From Spirosoma linguale DSM 74 (GTDB lineage Bacteria; Bacteroidota; Bacteroidia; Cytophagales; Spirosomataceae), in contig CP001769.1 of the NCBI GenBank assembly GCA_000024525.1, forward strand, positions 682,001-746,000: a stretch of DNA of 64,000 bases, in the 5' to 3' direction. The position numbers were made by a program, and so were the translations under genes. The notes under the pieces were generated by a model, which worked only from the letters and a program-made list of their open reading frames with translations, was not told the origin of the DNA and did no database searches. Shown here one piece after another: positions 1-9,144 of this stretch (the stretch's first letter is position 1; each line of letters begins with the position of its first letter).

Positions 1-1
1 T

Positions 2-2362
2 TACACGGGCACGTACGGCCTTTCAGAACCGACCAATTTCTATAACTACTTCGATGACTACGCCCGTTCGCTTACCATGCACCTGCGGGCCTCGGGGGCG
101 GGGGCATCGTCGACCACCTTCCGGTATGGCACCGTGGAGGACTGGCTGTCGAAGAGCATGATCGACCCGATCAAATACCCCAGCACCAACTGGTGGGATG
201 TGGTGCTGCGCGATAAGGGCCGGATTCAGACACATAACCTGTCGGCAGCGGGTGGCAATGAGCGTTCCAATTTTTACCTGTCGGCGGGGATATATGATGA
301 GTTGGGTATCCTGATCAATCACGATTACAAGCGATACAACACCCGATTTAACCTGGACTACAAACTGAGCGACCATATTAAAGTCGGCATTCGGATGGAT
401 GGACAATGGTCGAAGCAGACCTACGCCAACTCCGAAGGGCTGATTACCTATACCGGAACCGGGGGCTACGACATTCGCTATGCCGTGGCCGGTATTCTGC
501 CGCAAAACCCGCTTACTGGTCAGTATGGGGGTGCAATGGCCTATGGCGAAGATGCCCTGGCGTATAATATGCTGGCGGCCATGAACGTCAACCATAACCT
601 ACGCGACCGCCAGGAAGCCAACGGTAATTTATACGGCGAGTGGACGCCCATCACGGGCTTGACCATCCGCGGTGATTATGGCCTGCGGTATTACAATCAA
701 TTTACAAAAAGCTACGCCGACCCCTCGGATGTCTTTAACTTCCAGACGAACCAGATTTCACGCAATCTCGTATCCAGCAGCGCTGGTATTAGCAACGCCA
801 TCAATTCGGGCTATAAAACGCTGCTTCAGGGCCGGGTAACGTACAACAAAACGCTCTTCGGCAACCATCAGCTGAGTCTGTTGGGGGCTTATACGGAAGA
901 ATACTGGTTCAACCGAAACCTGTCGGCCAGTCGCCTGGAGCGCATCAACCCGCTCCTGAGTGAAATCGACGCGGCTCTTACCACGACGCAGGCTGCCGGG
1001 GGTAACTCCGACGCCGAAGGGTTGCGGTCGGGCATCGGTCGACTCAATTACGTCGTCAACGATAAATACCTGTTTGAAGTGAACGCCCGCTACGATGGGT
1101 CCAGCAAGTTTCTGCCGGGATTTCAGTACGGCTTTTTTCCGTCGGCATCGGCAGGCTGGCGTTTCTCGGAAGAGCCTTTCTTCAAGCGGTTCAGTTCCGT
1201 GGTATCGTCGGGTAAAGTCCGGGCTTCCATTGGTAAGCTGGGCAACAACTCGGGCGTGGGGCGGTACGAACAGCGCGATATTTTCAACCTGACCAATTAT
1301 ATCCTGAACGGGAAAATCACCAAAGGCTTTAGTTCGGCCAAAATTATCAACGAGGATTTCTCCTGGGAAGAAACCAACGTAACCAACCTTGGGCTGGACC
1401 TGGCTTTCTTCGGCGGTCGCCTGACAACCGATATTGATTACTACAACAAGCTGACTTCCGGGATGATCCGCCCGTCGTCGCTGTCGACTTTCCTGACCGG
1501 CTACAACGCCCCGCGTGTGAACATCGGCAAGCTCCGGAATACGGGTGTAGAAGTCAATGTCACCTACCGGGCCAAGGTTCGTGATGCTAACGTTGGAGCA
1601 ACGCTCAACATGGCCTTTAACCAAAATAAACTGCTGGAGTGGAATGAGTTTCTGAGCAAAGGGTACACCTACCTGAACCTGCCTTATCACTTCGCTTACA
1701 GCCGCGTGGCCACGGGCATTGCCCAGAGCTGGGAGGATATTGCCAACGCACCCTATCAGGGACAGTACTTTTCGCCGGGCGATATTCTGTATAAAGACCT
1801 CAATGGCGACGGTCAGGTGAACGACGAAGACCGTAAAGCCGAACCCAAATTTAACCGGGATCAGCCTACGGGTACCTACGGCCTCAATCTGTTTGCCAAC
1901 TGGCGGGGTTTCGATGTCAGCGTACTCTGGCAGGCTGCCACCGGCCGGAAAGATTTCTGGCTGGAGCCGTTCAACAACGTCAACATTCCGGCCGCACGCA
2001 ACGCCTTTCAGGACTTTTTATGGAACGATACCTGGAGCCTCGACAACCGGCTGGCGTCGCTGCCCCGGCTTGTTACGGGTTCGGGTGGTAACAACCAGGC
2101 CGAATCGACCTTCTGGCTCGACAACTTTGGTTACCTGCGGCTTAAGAATATTCAGTTGGGCTACAACATTCCCACCAAATATATCAGCCGGTTGGGATTG
2201 AGTAAGGTCCGTATCTACGGAACATCCGAAAACCTGCTGACCTTCACAAAATACCGCGGTGTCGACCCGGAAAAGAGCACGAGTGTGTCGGGAGCCGATA
2301 ATAATGACGACCCGTTTCCGCTGCTCAAATCCTATTCGTTCGGTCTTAACCTCAGCTTTTAA
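2..2362 (+). CDS. SusC/RagA-type TonB-linked outer-membrane protein (5' end outside window)
   Basis: The frame is open from base 2, so the start, signal peptide, carboxypeptidase-like domain and most of the plug lie upstream of the window. About 786 C-terminal residues remain. They form the barrel of a SusC-family transporter, with alternating aromatic beta-strands, a DLNGDGQVNDEDR-type calcium-like loop near the middle of the barrel, and a C-terminal strand ending in aromatic residues (SYSFGLNLSF) as expected for BAM-dependent insertion. SusC proteins import oligosaccharides across the outer membrane with a SusD lid, powered by TonB. The stop codon overlaps the first in-frame ATG of the SusD gene (TAATG), so the two are translationally coupled. 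The family is certain. The substrate is inferred only from the alginate-lyase-like gene downstream. Confidence 0.95.
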   Translation, partial: YTGTYGLSEPTNFYNYFDDYARSLTMHLRASGAGASSTTFRYGTVEDWLSKSMIDPIKYPSTNWWDVVLRDKGRIQTHNLSAAGGNERSNFYLSAGIYDELGILINHDYKRYNTRFNLDYKLSDHIKVGIRMDGQWSKQTYANSEGLITYTGTGGYDIRYAVAGILPQNPLTGQYGGAMAYGEDALAYNMLAAMNVNHNLRDRQEANGNLYGEWTPITGLTIRGDYGLRYYNQFTKSYADPSDVFNFQTNQISRNLVSSSAGISNAINSGYKTLLQGRVTYNKTLFGNHQLSLLGAYTEEYWFNRNLSASRLERINPLLSEIDAALTTTQAAGGNSDAEGLRSGIGRLNYVVNDKYLFEVNARYDGSSKFLPGFQYGFFPSASAGWRFSEEPFFKRFSSVVSSGKVRASIGKLGNNSGVGRYEQRDIFNLTNYILNGKITKGFSSAKIINEDFSWEETNVTNLGLDLAFFGGRLTTDIDYYNKLTSGMIRPSSLSTFLTGYNAPRVNIGKLRNTGVEVNVTYRAKVRDANVGATLNMAFNQNKLLEWNEFLSKGYTYLNLPYHFAYSRVATGIAQSWEDIANAPYQGQYFSPGDILYKDLNGDGQVNDEDRKAEPKFNRDQPTGTYGLNLFANWRGFDVSVLWQAATGRKDFWLEPFNNVNIPAARNAFQDFLWNDTWSLDNRLASLPRLVTGSGGNNQAESTFWLDNFGYLRLKNIQLGYNIPTKYISRLGLSKVRIYGTSENLLTFTKYRGVDPEKSTSVSGADNNDDPFPLLKSYSFGLNLSF

Positions 2363-2379
2363 TGTATACCCCCTTTGCC

Positions 2380-4110
2380 ATGAATCGACTTTATAACGTA
2401 TGTGTGCTGCTGGGGCTGATGCTGGTGTCAGTGGCTTGTACCGAGAATTTACTCGACCAGATCCCCACGACGCAACTGTCGGCAGAACTGTTCTGGAAGA
2501 CAACGGCCGATGCCACGGCGGCTGTTAACGGCGTCTATGAAGCCAACCGGACTACCTTCGACCGGGATTACTATTTCGACGGGGCCGGTGAATTTGTCAA
2601 TACCCGTGGGACCAGCAACAACCAGGGCACATTTAACCCCAGTGGTCTGGGCTCCAACGGTAATTTTGGATTTCTGTGGGGCGATTGTTACCGGGCTATC
2701 AACCGCGCCAACTATGTGCTGGGCAATATTGGTACCCTGCGATCGACGCTCAACCAGCCCGCCGATCTGGCCCTGATGGATCGGCTGGTGGCCGAAACCC
2801 GCTTTCTGCGTGCCATCAACTACTTCCGACTGATCGACCTGTGGGGCGATGTGCCTTACTTTACCAGAAAACTGGACGGTAATGCCGAAGCGTATGGCCT
2901 TTCCCGAACGCCCCGCGCCGTTGTTAAGGATTCTATCCTGGCCGACCTGAGTTTTGCGGCAACGATTCTACCCGAAGTTTATGCGGGCGACAATCTGGGT
3001 CGGGCCTCCCGGCTGGCGGCTCTGGCTTTCAGCGGTAAAGTGAACCTGTTCTGGGCCAGCTGGATGAAAAACGAAGGTAACAGCGCCGAAGCACAGAAGC
3101 ATTTTGCGGCAGCAGCGGCTGACTTCAAAAAGATTGTCGACAAAAATATTCCGCTGTTTCGTAATGGTGAGCCGGGGCCGTCCGATAATCCCAACTACTG
3201 GCATCTGTTTCAGTACTTCAACGAGTATGACCCCGAAATCATTTTTTCCGTACAGTTTGGCGGGCCGCTGCTGAGCCAGGGCGAGGAACTGTCGCGCGAT
3301 TTCGGTAACCGAAATACCGGTTTCGGTCAGTGCTGGGTTGCGCCCACGTTCCGCTTAGCCAACCGGTATCAACTGGTGAGCACCGGCGATTTCGCGCCCC
3401 CACTCGTACTGAGCCGCACCACGACGCTGCTCAACAGCGCCACCAACCCAAAATCGTACGAAGGACGCGACTACCGGATGCGGGCCACAATGGTGTGGGA
3501 CGGCCAGAAAATGGTGCAGCTGTCGACCGACGGCTTAACGGTACTGCCCGATAGCCTGCCCTTCCGCTTTGGTAACCGCGACGGGGTAACGGCCCTTAAC
3601 TATGACGGACAAACGTCCGGCTACATGTTTCGCAAATGGGTGCGACAGACGGGCGGTATCGGCCGGAGCGATGGCCCGCAGGACATCTACCTGATGCGCC
3701 TGCCCGATGTGTGGCTCATGTATGCCGAGGCTGTTAACGAAGTCAACGGCGGCCCCACGCCCGAACTCTTCACCCTGCTGAACCGCATTCGTCGCAGGGG
3801 TAACCTGCCTGCCCTCAACACGGCGAAGTTTTCGACCCAGGCCGAATTTTTCAAAGCCATCGAGCAGGAGCGGATCATTGAACTGGTGGGCGAAGGGCAG
3901 CGCTTCTTCGACATTCGTCGCTGGAAAAAGGCCGAAGAAATCTGGCCCGCTCCATCCGGGCAGGTGCTCTTCGACACCCAGGGCACCCGCGTCCGCGATG
4001 AGTTTGTCAATGCCGATCTGCGCGCCTACCAGCGGTATTATATTTTTCAGATTCCGCCCGCCGAGATCGAAGTAAATGCCAAAATAACCCAAAACGCACC
4101 CTGGTTATAA
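2380..4110 (+). CDS. SusD/RagB family nutrient-binding lipoprotein
   Basis: This is a surface lipoprotein that lids the SusC channel and binds glycan. The chosen start gives MNRLYNVC, a hydrophobic stretch and a lipobox ending in SVAC, typical of signal peptidase II substrates. An in-frame ATG 18 bases upstream (2362) overlaps the SusC stop but would add residues before the signal peptide. The N-terminal part has the SusD pattern (LLDQIPTTQLS, FWKTTADATAAVNGVYEA, and a WGDCYRAINRANYVL helix). The C-terminal part has the RagB motif (LPDVWLMYAEAVNE, a LLNRIRRR segment and EQERIIELVGEGQRFFDIRRW). The length of 576 residues is normal for the family. The gene forms one operon with the SusC gene and the two small lipoprotein genes that follow. 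Confidence 0.95.
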   Translation: MNRLYNVCVLLGLMLVSVACTENLLDQIPTTQLSAELFWKTTADATAAVNGVYEANRTTFDRDYYFDGAGEFVNTRGTSNNQGTFNPSGLGSNGNFGFLWGDCYRAINRANYVLGNIGTLRSTLNQPADLALMDRLVAETRFLRAINYFRLIDLWGDVPYFTRKLDGNAEAYGLSRTPRAVVKDSILADLSFAATILPEVYAGDNLGRASRLAALAFSGKVNLFWASWMKNEGNSAEAQKHFAAAAADFKKIVDKNIPLFRNGEPGPSDNPNYWHLFQYFNEYDPEIIFSVQFGGPLLSQGEELSRDFGNRNTGFGQCWVAPTFRLANRYQLVSTGDFAPPLVLSRTTTLLNSATNPKSYEGRDYRMRATMVWDGQKMVQLSTDGLTVLPDSLPFRFGNRDGVTALNYDGQTSGYMFRKWVRQTGGIGRSDGPQDIYLMRLPDVWLMYAEAVNEVNGGPTPELFTLLNRIRRRGNLPALNTAKFSTQAEFFKAIEQERIIELVGEGQRFFDIRRWKKAEEIWPAPSGQVLFDTQGTRVRDEFVNADLRAYQRYYIFQIPPAEIEVNAKITQNAPWL

Positions 4111-4127
4111 CCCGACGACCCACTACT

Positions 4128-4526
4128 ATGAAACGTTCAATTCTTTATATCTGTCTATGTCTGTTCATGCTGGCCGGCATCGCGGCCTGTAGCAAGCAGG
4201 ACCCCATTGACGAAGCCGGTCTGCTGATTACGCAGCGGGCGCAATCCTACATGACTTCTTTCGATCTGCTGGGTTCTGATCACCGCACCGTGCTGGTGAG
4301 CGGCCAGACAAAAGTAGACACCACGGCACTGACCGTTACGGCCGTCGCCAAGTTTGGCACTAACATGCAGCGGCTCAAACCTTTCTGTAGTGTGGTAAGT
4401 GATGCCATTGTAGAACCTACGATGGGCGTCTGGACCGATTTCTCCCAGCCCCTGACTTACACGGTTGTGTCGGGTAACCGGCTTGTGCGTAAAACCTATA
4501 CCGTTACGGTCACGCTTCAAAAATAA
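4128..4526 (+). CDS. small lipoprotein of the SusCD operon
   Basis: A 132-residue protein starting MKRSILYICLC with a lipobox ending GIAAC, so it should be lipidated and probably surface exposed. The remainder is beta-rich and ends in a strand pair (TYTVVSGNRLVRKTYTVTVTLQK) resembling the Ig-like or DUF5018-type modules that accompany SusD proteins. I cannot assign it to a family with certainty. It lies 17 bases after the SusD gene and 6 bases before the next lipoprotein gene, so it is co-transcribed. By position it is probably an extra glycan-binding surface protein (SGBP-like). That role is an inference. Confidence 0.75.
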   Translation: MKRSILYICLCLFMLAGIAACSKQDPIDEAGLLITQRAQSYMTSFDLLGSDHRTVLVSGQTKVDTTALTVTAVAKFGTNMQRLKPFCSVVSDAIVEPTMGVWTDFSQPLTYTVVSGNRLVRKTYTVTVTLQK

Positions 4527-4532
4527 CCTCCC

Positions 4533-5519
4533 ATGCGACCTTATTTTCTTTCTTTCGTATACGTTGCATTCGTTCTGCTGGCAGTGAGCTGCAAGGAAAC
4601 GGTACAGCCCGCCGAACCTTTCAAAAACGATTTGCTGAAAAAAACGACCGGTCCCGCCGTAGTTGGCGACCGTATCGAGTTTGCCTACGCCATCGGCACC
4701 CTGGAGGGCGACCTGAAAAACGTTCGTGCCGAGGCTACCCTGGCCGGGGGCATCGGTACGGGGTTCAGCCGTAATTCATGGTACACCAATTACAGCACGG
4801 GGGTCGATCAGCCCCGGCAAACGGCAACCGATACTATCACAAATGGGGCTGTATCGACCGCAAATATTATCGACGCGGCCACTAACAAAGCCGTTACGCT
4901 GCGCTATTATTACTACCCCACGGCTGATGCCCAGGGGAAAGATGTATCGTTTCGGTTCAGCGCGACCTCATCGACCGGTAAAGAAGTGAGCATTCAGTCA
5001 CCGATTTACCGCATCAGCAGTATGGACATGAAGCGGTCAATTGTGCTGGGCGATGGTGCCAAAGCCTATGTTTCACTCGCCGATATGACGGCTTACACCA
5101 AAGCCGAAGTGGAGCAGAACAATCTGGCCGGAAAAATCGACTTCGTGTATATCTATCGGCCCACGATCAATACGTTTGCGTTTGGTCATGCGCTCATAGC
5201 GCCGTCAAACCCTACCTATCTACAGGATGTTATCCTGCCAACGGGTCTGACCAAGACGCGAACGGCGATTGACAAACGGGTCGATGTGAAAGACGCGCAA
5301 CTGCGGGGTACGGCTGGTTTCGACGTGTACATCGATGACATCGATCTTCGACAGACAACCTTTGTCAACGCGGCCGACTATGCCTATGGCCTGGCTGCCG
5401 ATCAGGGCGCTTTTGTGAAATCGGCCGATGGTGCCTACGCGGCTTACGTGTACGTAAACGCCGTAAACAATACAGCCAAAACGATGACTGTGAGTATAAA
5501 GCGTCTGAAACTGAATTGA
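4533..5519 (+). CDS. surface lipoprotein, DUF4466-like, of the SusCD operon
   Basis: A 328-residue protein with a signal sequence (MRPYFLSFVYVAFVLL) and a lipobox ending AVSC. The segment after the lipobox (LLKKTTGPAVVGDRIEFAYA, then RAEATLAGGIGTGF and a WYTN motif) resembles what I recall of DUF4466, a family found beside SusCD pairs in Bacteroidota. This assignment is from memory and is moderate. The C-terminal half is probably a second beta-sandwich. No catalytic motif is apparent, so a binding role is more likely than an enzymatic one. It is the last gene before a strong hairpin at 5521-5595, which probably ends the transcript. Confidence 0.75.
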   Translation: MRPYFLSFVYVAFVLLAVSCKETVQPAEPFKNDLLKKTTGPAVVGDRIEFAYAIGTLEGDLKNVRAEATLAGGIGTGFSRNSWYTNYSTGVDQPRQTATDTITNGAVSTANIIDAATNKAVTLRYYYYPTADAQGKDVSFRFSATSSTGKEVSIQSPIYRISSMDMKRSIVLGDGAKAYVSLADMTAYTKAEVEQNNLAGKIDFVYIYRPTINTFAFGHALIAPSNPTYLQDVILPTGLTKTRTAIDKRVDVKDAQLRGTAGFDVYIDDIDLRQTTFVNAADYAYGLAADQGAFVKSADGAYAAYVYVNAVNNTAKTMTVSIKRLKLN

Positions 5520-5520
5520 T

Positions 5521-5595
5521 GGAATGAATTTAACCGGTATGTCAAACGCCATGACTTCAAGATACGGCGTTTGACATACCGGTTAAATTCACTCC
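5521..5595. repeat. long perfect hairpin, CTTCAAGA-loop family (copy 1)
   Basis: The arms 5525-5550 and 5566-5591 pair without mismatch. Three further pairs follow after one mismatch. The 15-base loop contains ACTTCAAGA. It begins 2 bases after the stop of the SusCD operon. There is no long T run, so it may act as a transcription barrier or RNA-stabilising element rather than a classical terminator. A second hairpin with the same core (AAACGyC stem and CTTCAAGA loop) lies at 29338-29382. Confidence 0.85.
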
Positions 5596-5619
5596 GTTAC
5601 CTATTTACTCAATTGACTT

Positions 5620-6837
5620 ATGCGCCACCTTCGAAGCCAGATCGGTTGGCTGACCGGTACTCTTTTCATGCTTTGTGTGCTGCCCGTTCTGGCGCAGCCG
5701 GTTACCACACCAGGTACGTTTCTGCTGGATGCTACGTTGCTGGCAAGCAACAAAGCGCGGCTTCAGCAGGGTGATGCAAGCTTGCAGGAGGCCCGAAAAT
5801 CGCTGCTGGCTCAGGCCGATAAGCTGCTGACCAAACCGGCACATTCGGTGGTGGAAAAAACGAAAACCCCACCCAGTGGCGATAAGCACGATTACATGAG
5901 CGTTGGGCCTTATTGGTGGCCTGATTCGACCAAGCCCGGCGGATTACCCTACATCCGCAAAGATGGTCAGATCAACCCCGACCGCTACGCCATTCAGGAT
6001 GGCACGTACCTCAACGCCCTTTGCGACGATATACAGACGCTGGCACTGAGCTACTACTTTTCCAATGACGACAAGTACGCCCGCCGGGCAGCGGAGTTAC
6101 TGCGAACCTGGTTCCTCGACAAAGAAACCCGCATGAACCCGAATCTGAACTACGGACAGGCCATTCCGGGCATTACCGAAGGGCGCGGCATTGGGCTGAT
6201 CGACACCCGGATGCTGGCCAAACTGGTCGATGCCGTGCAACTGTTAAACGGCTCAACTGCCTGGCCGAAGCAGGATCAGACGGCCCTGCAAGCCTGGTTT
6301 CGGCGGTTTTTGACCTGGATGCTCACCAGCCCCATCGGCAAAGACGAAGCTGATGAGCACAATAACCACGGCACCTATTACGATTTTCAGACGGTTGCGT
6401 TTGCCCTGTTTTTGCAGGATAAGACGTTGGCTAAACAGCTCATCGAGCAGAACACCTACAAGCGGATTCAGAGCCAGTTGAAAGAAGACGGGAGCCAGCC
6501 CCACGAACTCGCCCGAACACTGAGCTGGAACTACTCCGTCATGAATTTCAAGGGATTTCTGGGGCTGGCGCTGCTGGCTAAGAACGTTGACATCGACCTC
6601 TGGAACTACGAAACCGCCGATGGTAAAAGTCTGAAAAAAGCCTACCAATGGCTGTTTCCCTATGCCGAGGGTCAAAAGCCGTGGACCTTTCAGCAGATCA
6701 AGGCCATGCATCCGGAGGAGTTCCTGCCTGTACCGTTTATTGTCAACGCCCGCTTCAACACAGGCACCGCAGCCGATAAATCGCCCGCCCGAACTCCTGG
6801 CAGCCCTGTCTTTGTACTCACCAACGCCTTGTTTTAG
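5620..6837 (+). CDS. alginate-lyase family (PF05426-like) secreted polysaccharide lyase
   Basis: A 405-residue protein with a signal peptide (LFMLCVLPVLAQP) that should be periplasmic or exported. The motifs HDYMSVGPYWWPDSTKPGG, EGRGIGLIDTRML and NNHGTYYDFQ are those of the alginate_lyase (alpha/alpha)-barrel family. The Asn-His pair in NNHG and the following Tyr match the beta-elimination machinery of such lyases. Families grouped under this Pfam cleave alginate, glucuronan or other polyuronides (PL5 and PL38, for example), so the exact substrate stays open. The gene follows the SusCD operon after a hairpin and is probably part of the same utilisation locus. Its 3' end overlaps that of the next, convergent gene by 4 bases. 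Confidence 0.85.
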   Translation: MRHLRSQIGWLTGTLFMLCVLPVLAQPVTTPGTFLLDATLLASNKARLQQGDASLQEARKSLLAQADKLLTKPAHSVVEKTKTPPSGDKHDYMSVGPYWWPDSTKPGGLPYIRKDGQINPDRYAIQDGTYLNALCDDIQTLALSYYFSNDDKYARRAAELLRTWFLDKETRMNPNLNYGQAIPGITEGRGIGLIDTRMLAKLVDAVQLLNGSTAWPKQDQTALQAWFRRFLTWMLTSPIGKDEADEHNNHGTYYDFQTVAFALFLQDKTLAKQLIEQNTYKRIQSQLKEDGSQPHELARTLSWNYSVMNFKGFLGLALLAKNVDIDLWNYETADGKSLKKAYQWLFPYAEGQKPWTFQQIKAMHPEEFLPVPFIVNARFNTGTAADKSPARTPGSPVFVLTNALF

Positions 6838-7460
6838 CTAGCCAGATAAGCCGGTAAGGGAATGTCTTTGTCCCCTGCTTTGGGTATGGGCGTTAACCGA
6901 ACTGTTTGCAGCGGAATGACGCCTGCCCAGGTTGGCAAGTGTTCATCTTCGGGGTCGTCGCCGGGGCCGCCGGTTCGTACTTTGGCTGAGGCTTCGGCCA
7001 GCGAGAAGGCCAGCACGGTTGTTTTTCGCATTTCGCTGTCGGTAGTCGGGCGCAGGTCGTCCCAGCGGTTCGGAATGAGGTGATCCGTAATCAGGGCCAG
7101 GGCTTCCAGGCGCTCGGCTTCGTCGGTTACTTTCTCCGCCGAGGCAAAGACGACAACCGAGCGGTAATTGACGGAGTGGTGAAAGGCCGATTTTGCCAGC
7201 ACCAGCCCATCCGCCAGCATCACCGAGATGCAGACCGGATTTCCCTGCTCGATAGACCGGATAAAATGACTGCCCACCGACCCGTGAATGTAGAGTTTAT
7301 CACCTTTCCGGGCAAAGGCGGTAGGAATGGCCATCGGTTGCCCATCCAGCACGTAACTGACCGTACAGAAAAGGGCTTCGTCCAGAATGGGATGGATGGT
7401 GTCGGCGTCGTAATGGGCGCGTTTCGCTAAACGACTGGGGGTAGTGCGGGTTGTTTGCAT
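6834..7460 (-). CDS. pyridoxamine 5'-phosphate oxidase-related FMN-binding protein
   Basis: A 208-residue cytoplasmic split-barrel protein of the Pyridox_ox_2 type. The pattern LDEALFCTVSYVLDGQPMAIPTAFARKGDKLYIHG, followed by a CISVMLADGLVLAKSAFHHSVNYRSVVVF stretch, is characteristic. Members bind FMN or related cofactors, and the substrate is usually unknown. It is transcribed divergently from a MocR-type regulator 86 bases away. This arrangement is common, and the regulator often controls the flavoprotein gene in response to PLP. The stop codon overlaps the stop of the lyase gene on the other strand. Confidence 0.88.
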   Translation of the reverse strand: MQTTRTTPSRLAKRAHYDADTIHPILDEALFCTVSYVLDGQPMAIPTAFARKGDKLYIHGSVGSHFIRSIEQGNPVCISVMLADGLVLAKSAFHHSVNYRSVVVFASAEKVTDEAERLEALALITDHLIPNRWDDLRPTTDSEMRKTTVLAFSLAEASAKVRTGGPGDDPEDEHLPTWAGVIPLQTVRLTPIPKAGDKDIPLPAYLAS

Positions 7461-7501
7461 CAGGTTGCTTGCTTTTGATGCACCAAATGTCTTGCTTTAT
7501 C

Positions 7502-7531
7502 GGTCTATACAAATCGTCCGGTTTGGATAAA
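7502..7531. promoter_or_regulatory. possible MocR operator (imperfect direct repeat)
   Basis: The intergenic space between the FMN-binding gene and the MocR gene holds GGTCTATACAAA (7502-7513) and GGTTTGGATAAA (7520-7531). They match at 8 of 12 positions with an 18-base period. MocR dimers are known to bind direct repeats in such divergent promoters. The assignment is an inference from position and repeat structure. Confidence 0.3.
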
Positions 7532-7546
7532 ACAGCTAGTCCGGTT

Positions 7547-9049
7547 ATGGTCCCCTTCAAATCCCTGATTCAATTTGATAAGGCGTCATCCACGCCCGTT
7601 TTCATTCAACTGAGCAACCAGCTTGGCCACCTCATCCGGCAGGGAACCCTCGCGCCGGGGCAACGGCTTCCCGGTACCCGCCAACTCGCCGACCTGCTGG
7701 AGCTGAATCGACAAACCATCGTGGCTGCCTACGAGGAAGGTCTGGCGCAGGGCTGGCTCGAAAGCCGGTCGGGCAGCGGGACGTATGTGGCCACCCATTT
7801 CCCGGAGATAAAGCCGCAGGGGTTAGCGGGCGCAACGGATGATTCGTCTGCCACAAACAGCGTGTCTGCCGGGAGCAGGCCCGGTAATGAGCAACCGGGT
7901 TACGCGTTTGAATCGGTAGATTTTCTGGTGCGGCCGGTACTAACTAATCAGGCCGGGCTGCGCCTGGACGACGGGTTTCCCGATATTCGGCTGGCCCCGA
8001 TGGAGGAACTGAGCCGGGCATATCGGTCGTATTTTCGCTGGGGCAACCCGCAGCAGCATTTCGGCTATAGTGACACCAAAGGGCATCCGCTGCTCCGGGA
8101 GCAATTGTCGGCTTACCTGAACGAAACCCGTGGCCTGCAAACCACGCCGGAGAACGTGCTGATAACCCGTGGGAGCATCATGGGCCTTCATCTGGCCAGT
8201 CAGGTGCTTTTGCGGCCGGGCGATGTAGTTGCGGTGGGCGAAACAACCTGGTCGGGGGCGACCATGAATTTTAAGAAAACGGGGGCAACGGTGTTGACCG
8301 TACCCGTCGATCAGTATGGGCTGGATGTGGACACGCTGGAAACAATTTGCCGGACCAGGCAAATCCGGATGGTGTTCGTAACGCCCCACCATCATTACCC
8401 CACCACCGTAACCCTCCGCGCCGACCGGCGTATCAAGCTGTTACAACTGGCCGAAGCGTATCGTTTTGCAATTCTCGAAGATGACTACGATTACGATTTT
8501 CACTACCTCAGTCGCCCTATTCTGCCCCTCGCCAGCGCCGACCGGCGGGGCATGGTCGTGTATGTGGGTTCGCTGACGAAATCCGTGGCACCCGCGTTTC
8601 GGGTGGGGTACGTAGTGGCGCCCAAAGTTCTGATTGACGAACTGGCGCGGCACCGGCGCATCATCGACCGGCAGGGCGATCCGATGCTTGAGTTCGCCAT
8701 TGGACAGCTGTTTAAAACCGGAGATATGAAACGGCATTTTCGCAAGACCCTGCGAGCCTACCACGCCCGGCGCGATTATTTCTGCGATCTGCTGGCGAAT
8801 GCGTTGCCGGACGTTGTTCAATTCAATAAACCCGATGGCGGGCTGGCGGTCTGGGCTTCCTTCGATCCGGCTATTGATATGGAATCATTGACCGAACAGG
8901 CGGCACAGGATGGGCTGTATTTGTCAAACGGCTTGTTTCATAACCCACTCGGACAACGGCTGAACAGCACCCGGCTGGGCTTTGCGTCGAGTTCAGAGGC
9001 AGAACTGGAGCGGAGCGTGGCAGTGCTGAAAAAGGTGGTTCATGCATAA
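7547..9049 (+). CDS. MocR/PdxR-type regulator (GntR wHTH fused to class I aminotransferase)
   Basis: The start at 7547 (MVPFKSLIQF) is chosen because the winged-helix domain begins there. Upstream in-frame starts at 7451-7487 would invade the shared promoter. Residues about 15-80 are a GntR-type helix-turn-helix (PVFIQLSNQLGHLIRQGTLA, LPGTRQLADLLELNRQTIVAAYEEL-like). Residues about 125-498 form a fold-type I aminotransferase domain with EDDYDYDFHY and the PLP-binding lysine at about residue 345 in GSLTKSVAPAF. Proteins of this kind use PLP as an effector and activate adjacent genes, here probably the divergent FMN-binding protein. The length of about 500 residues is normal. Its last 13 codons are duplicated at 9421-9465. 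Confidence 0.9.
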   Translation: MVPFKSLIQFDKASSTPVFIQLSNQLGHLIRQGTLAPGQRLPGTRQLADLLELNRQTIVAAYEEGLAQGWLESRSGSGTYVATHFPEIKPQGLAGATDDSSATNSVSAGSRPGNEQPGYAFESVDFLVRPVLTNQAGLRLDDGFPDIRLAPMEELSRAYRSYFRWGNPQQHFGYSDTKGHPLLREQLSAYLNETRGLQTTPENVLITRGSIMGLHLASQVLLRPGDVVAVGETTWSGATMNFKKTGATVLTVPVDQYGLDVDTLETICRTRQIRMVFVTPHHHYPTTVTLRADRRIKLLQLAEAYRFAILEDDYDYDFHYLSRPILPLASADRRGMVVYVGSLTKSVAPAFRVGYVVAPKVLIDELARHRRIIDRQGDPMLEFAIGQLFKTGDMKRHFRKTLRAYHARRDYFCDLLANALPDVVQFNKPDGGLAVWASFDPAIDMESLTEQAAQDGLYLSNGLFHNPLGQRLNSTRLGFASSSEAELERSVAVLKKVVHA

Positions 9050-9074
9050 ACGCTGTCCGAAATGCGCTTTAACG

Positions 9075-9108
9075 CCCAGCCCGGTCTACCAGAGAGCACC
9101 AGGCTGGG
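9075..9108 (+). terminator. hairpin downstream of the MocR gene
   Basis: CCCAGCCCGGT (9075-9085) pairs with ACCAGGCTGGG (9098-9108) with one mismatch and a 12-base loop, followed by TATTTA. It lies 25 bases after the MocR stop and is a likely terminator. Confidence 0.6.
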
Positions 9109-9144
9109 TATTTAAGTTGGCAAAATTGACTTGTACGTGTAAGC

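Noticed and set aside
758..1690. 310-codon minus-strand frame
   Set aside because: It lies within the SusC gene on the other strand and has no motif.
7080..7430. 116-codon plus-strand frame
   Set aside because: It is fully antisense to the FMN-binding protein gene, which is well supported.
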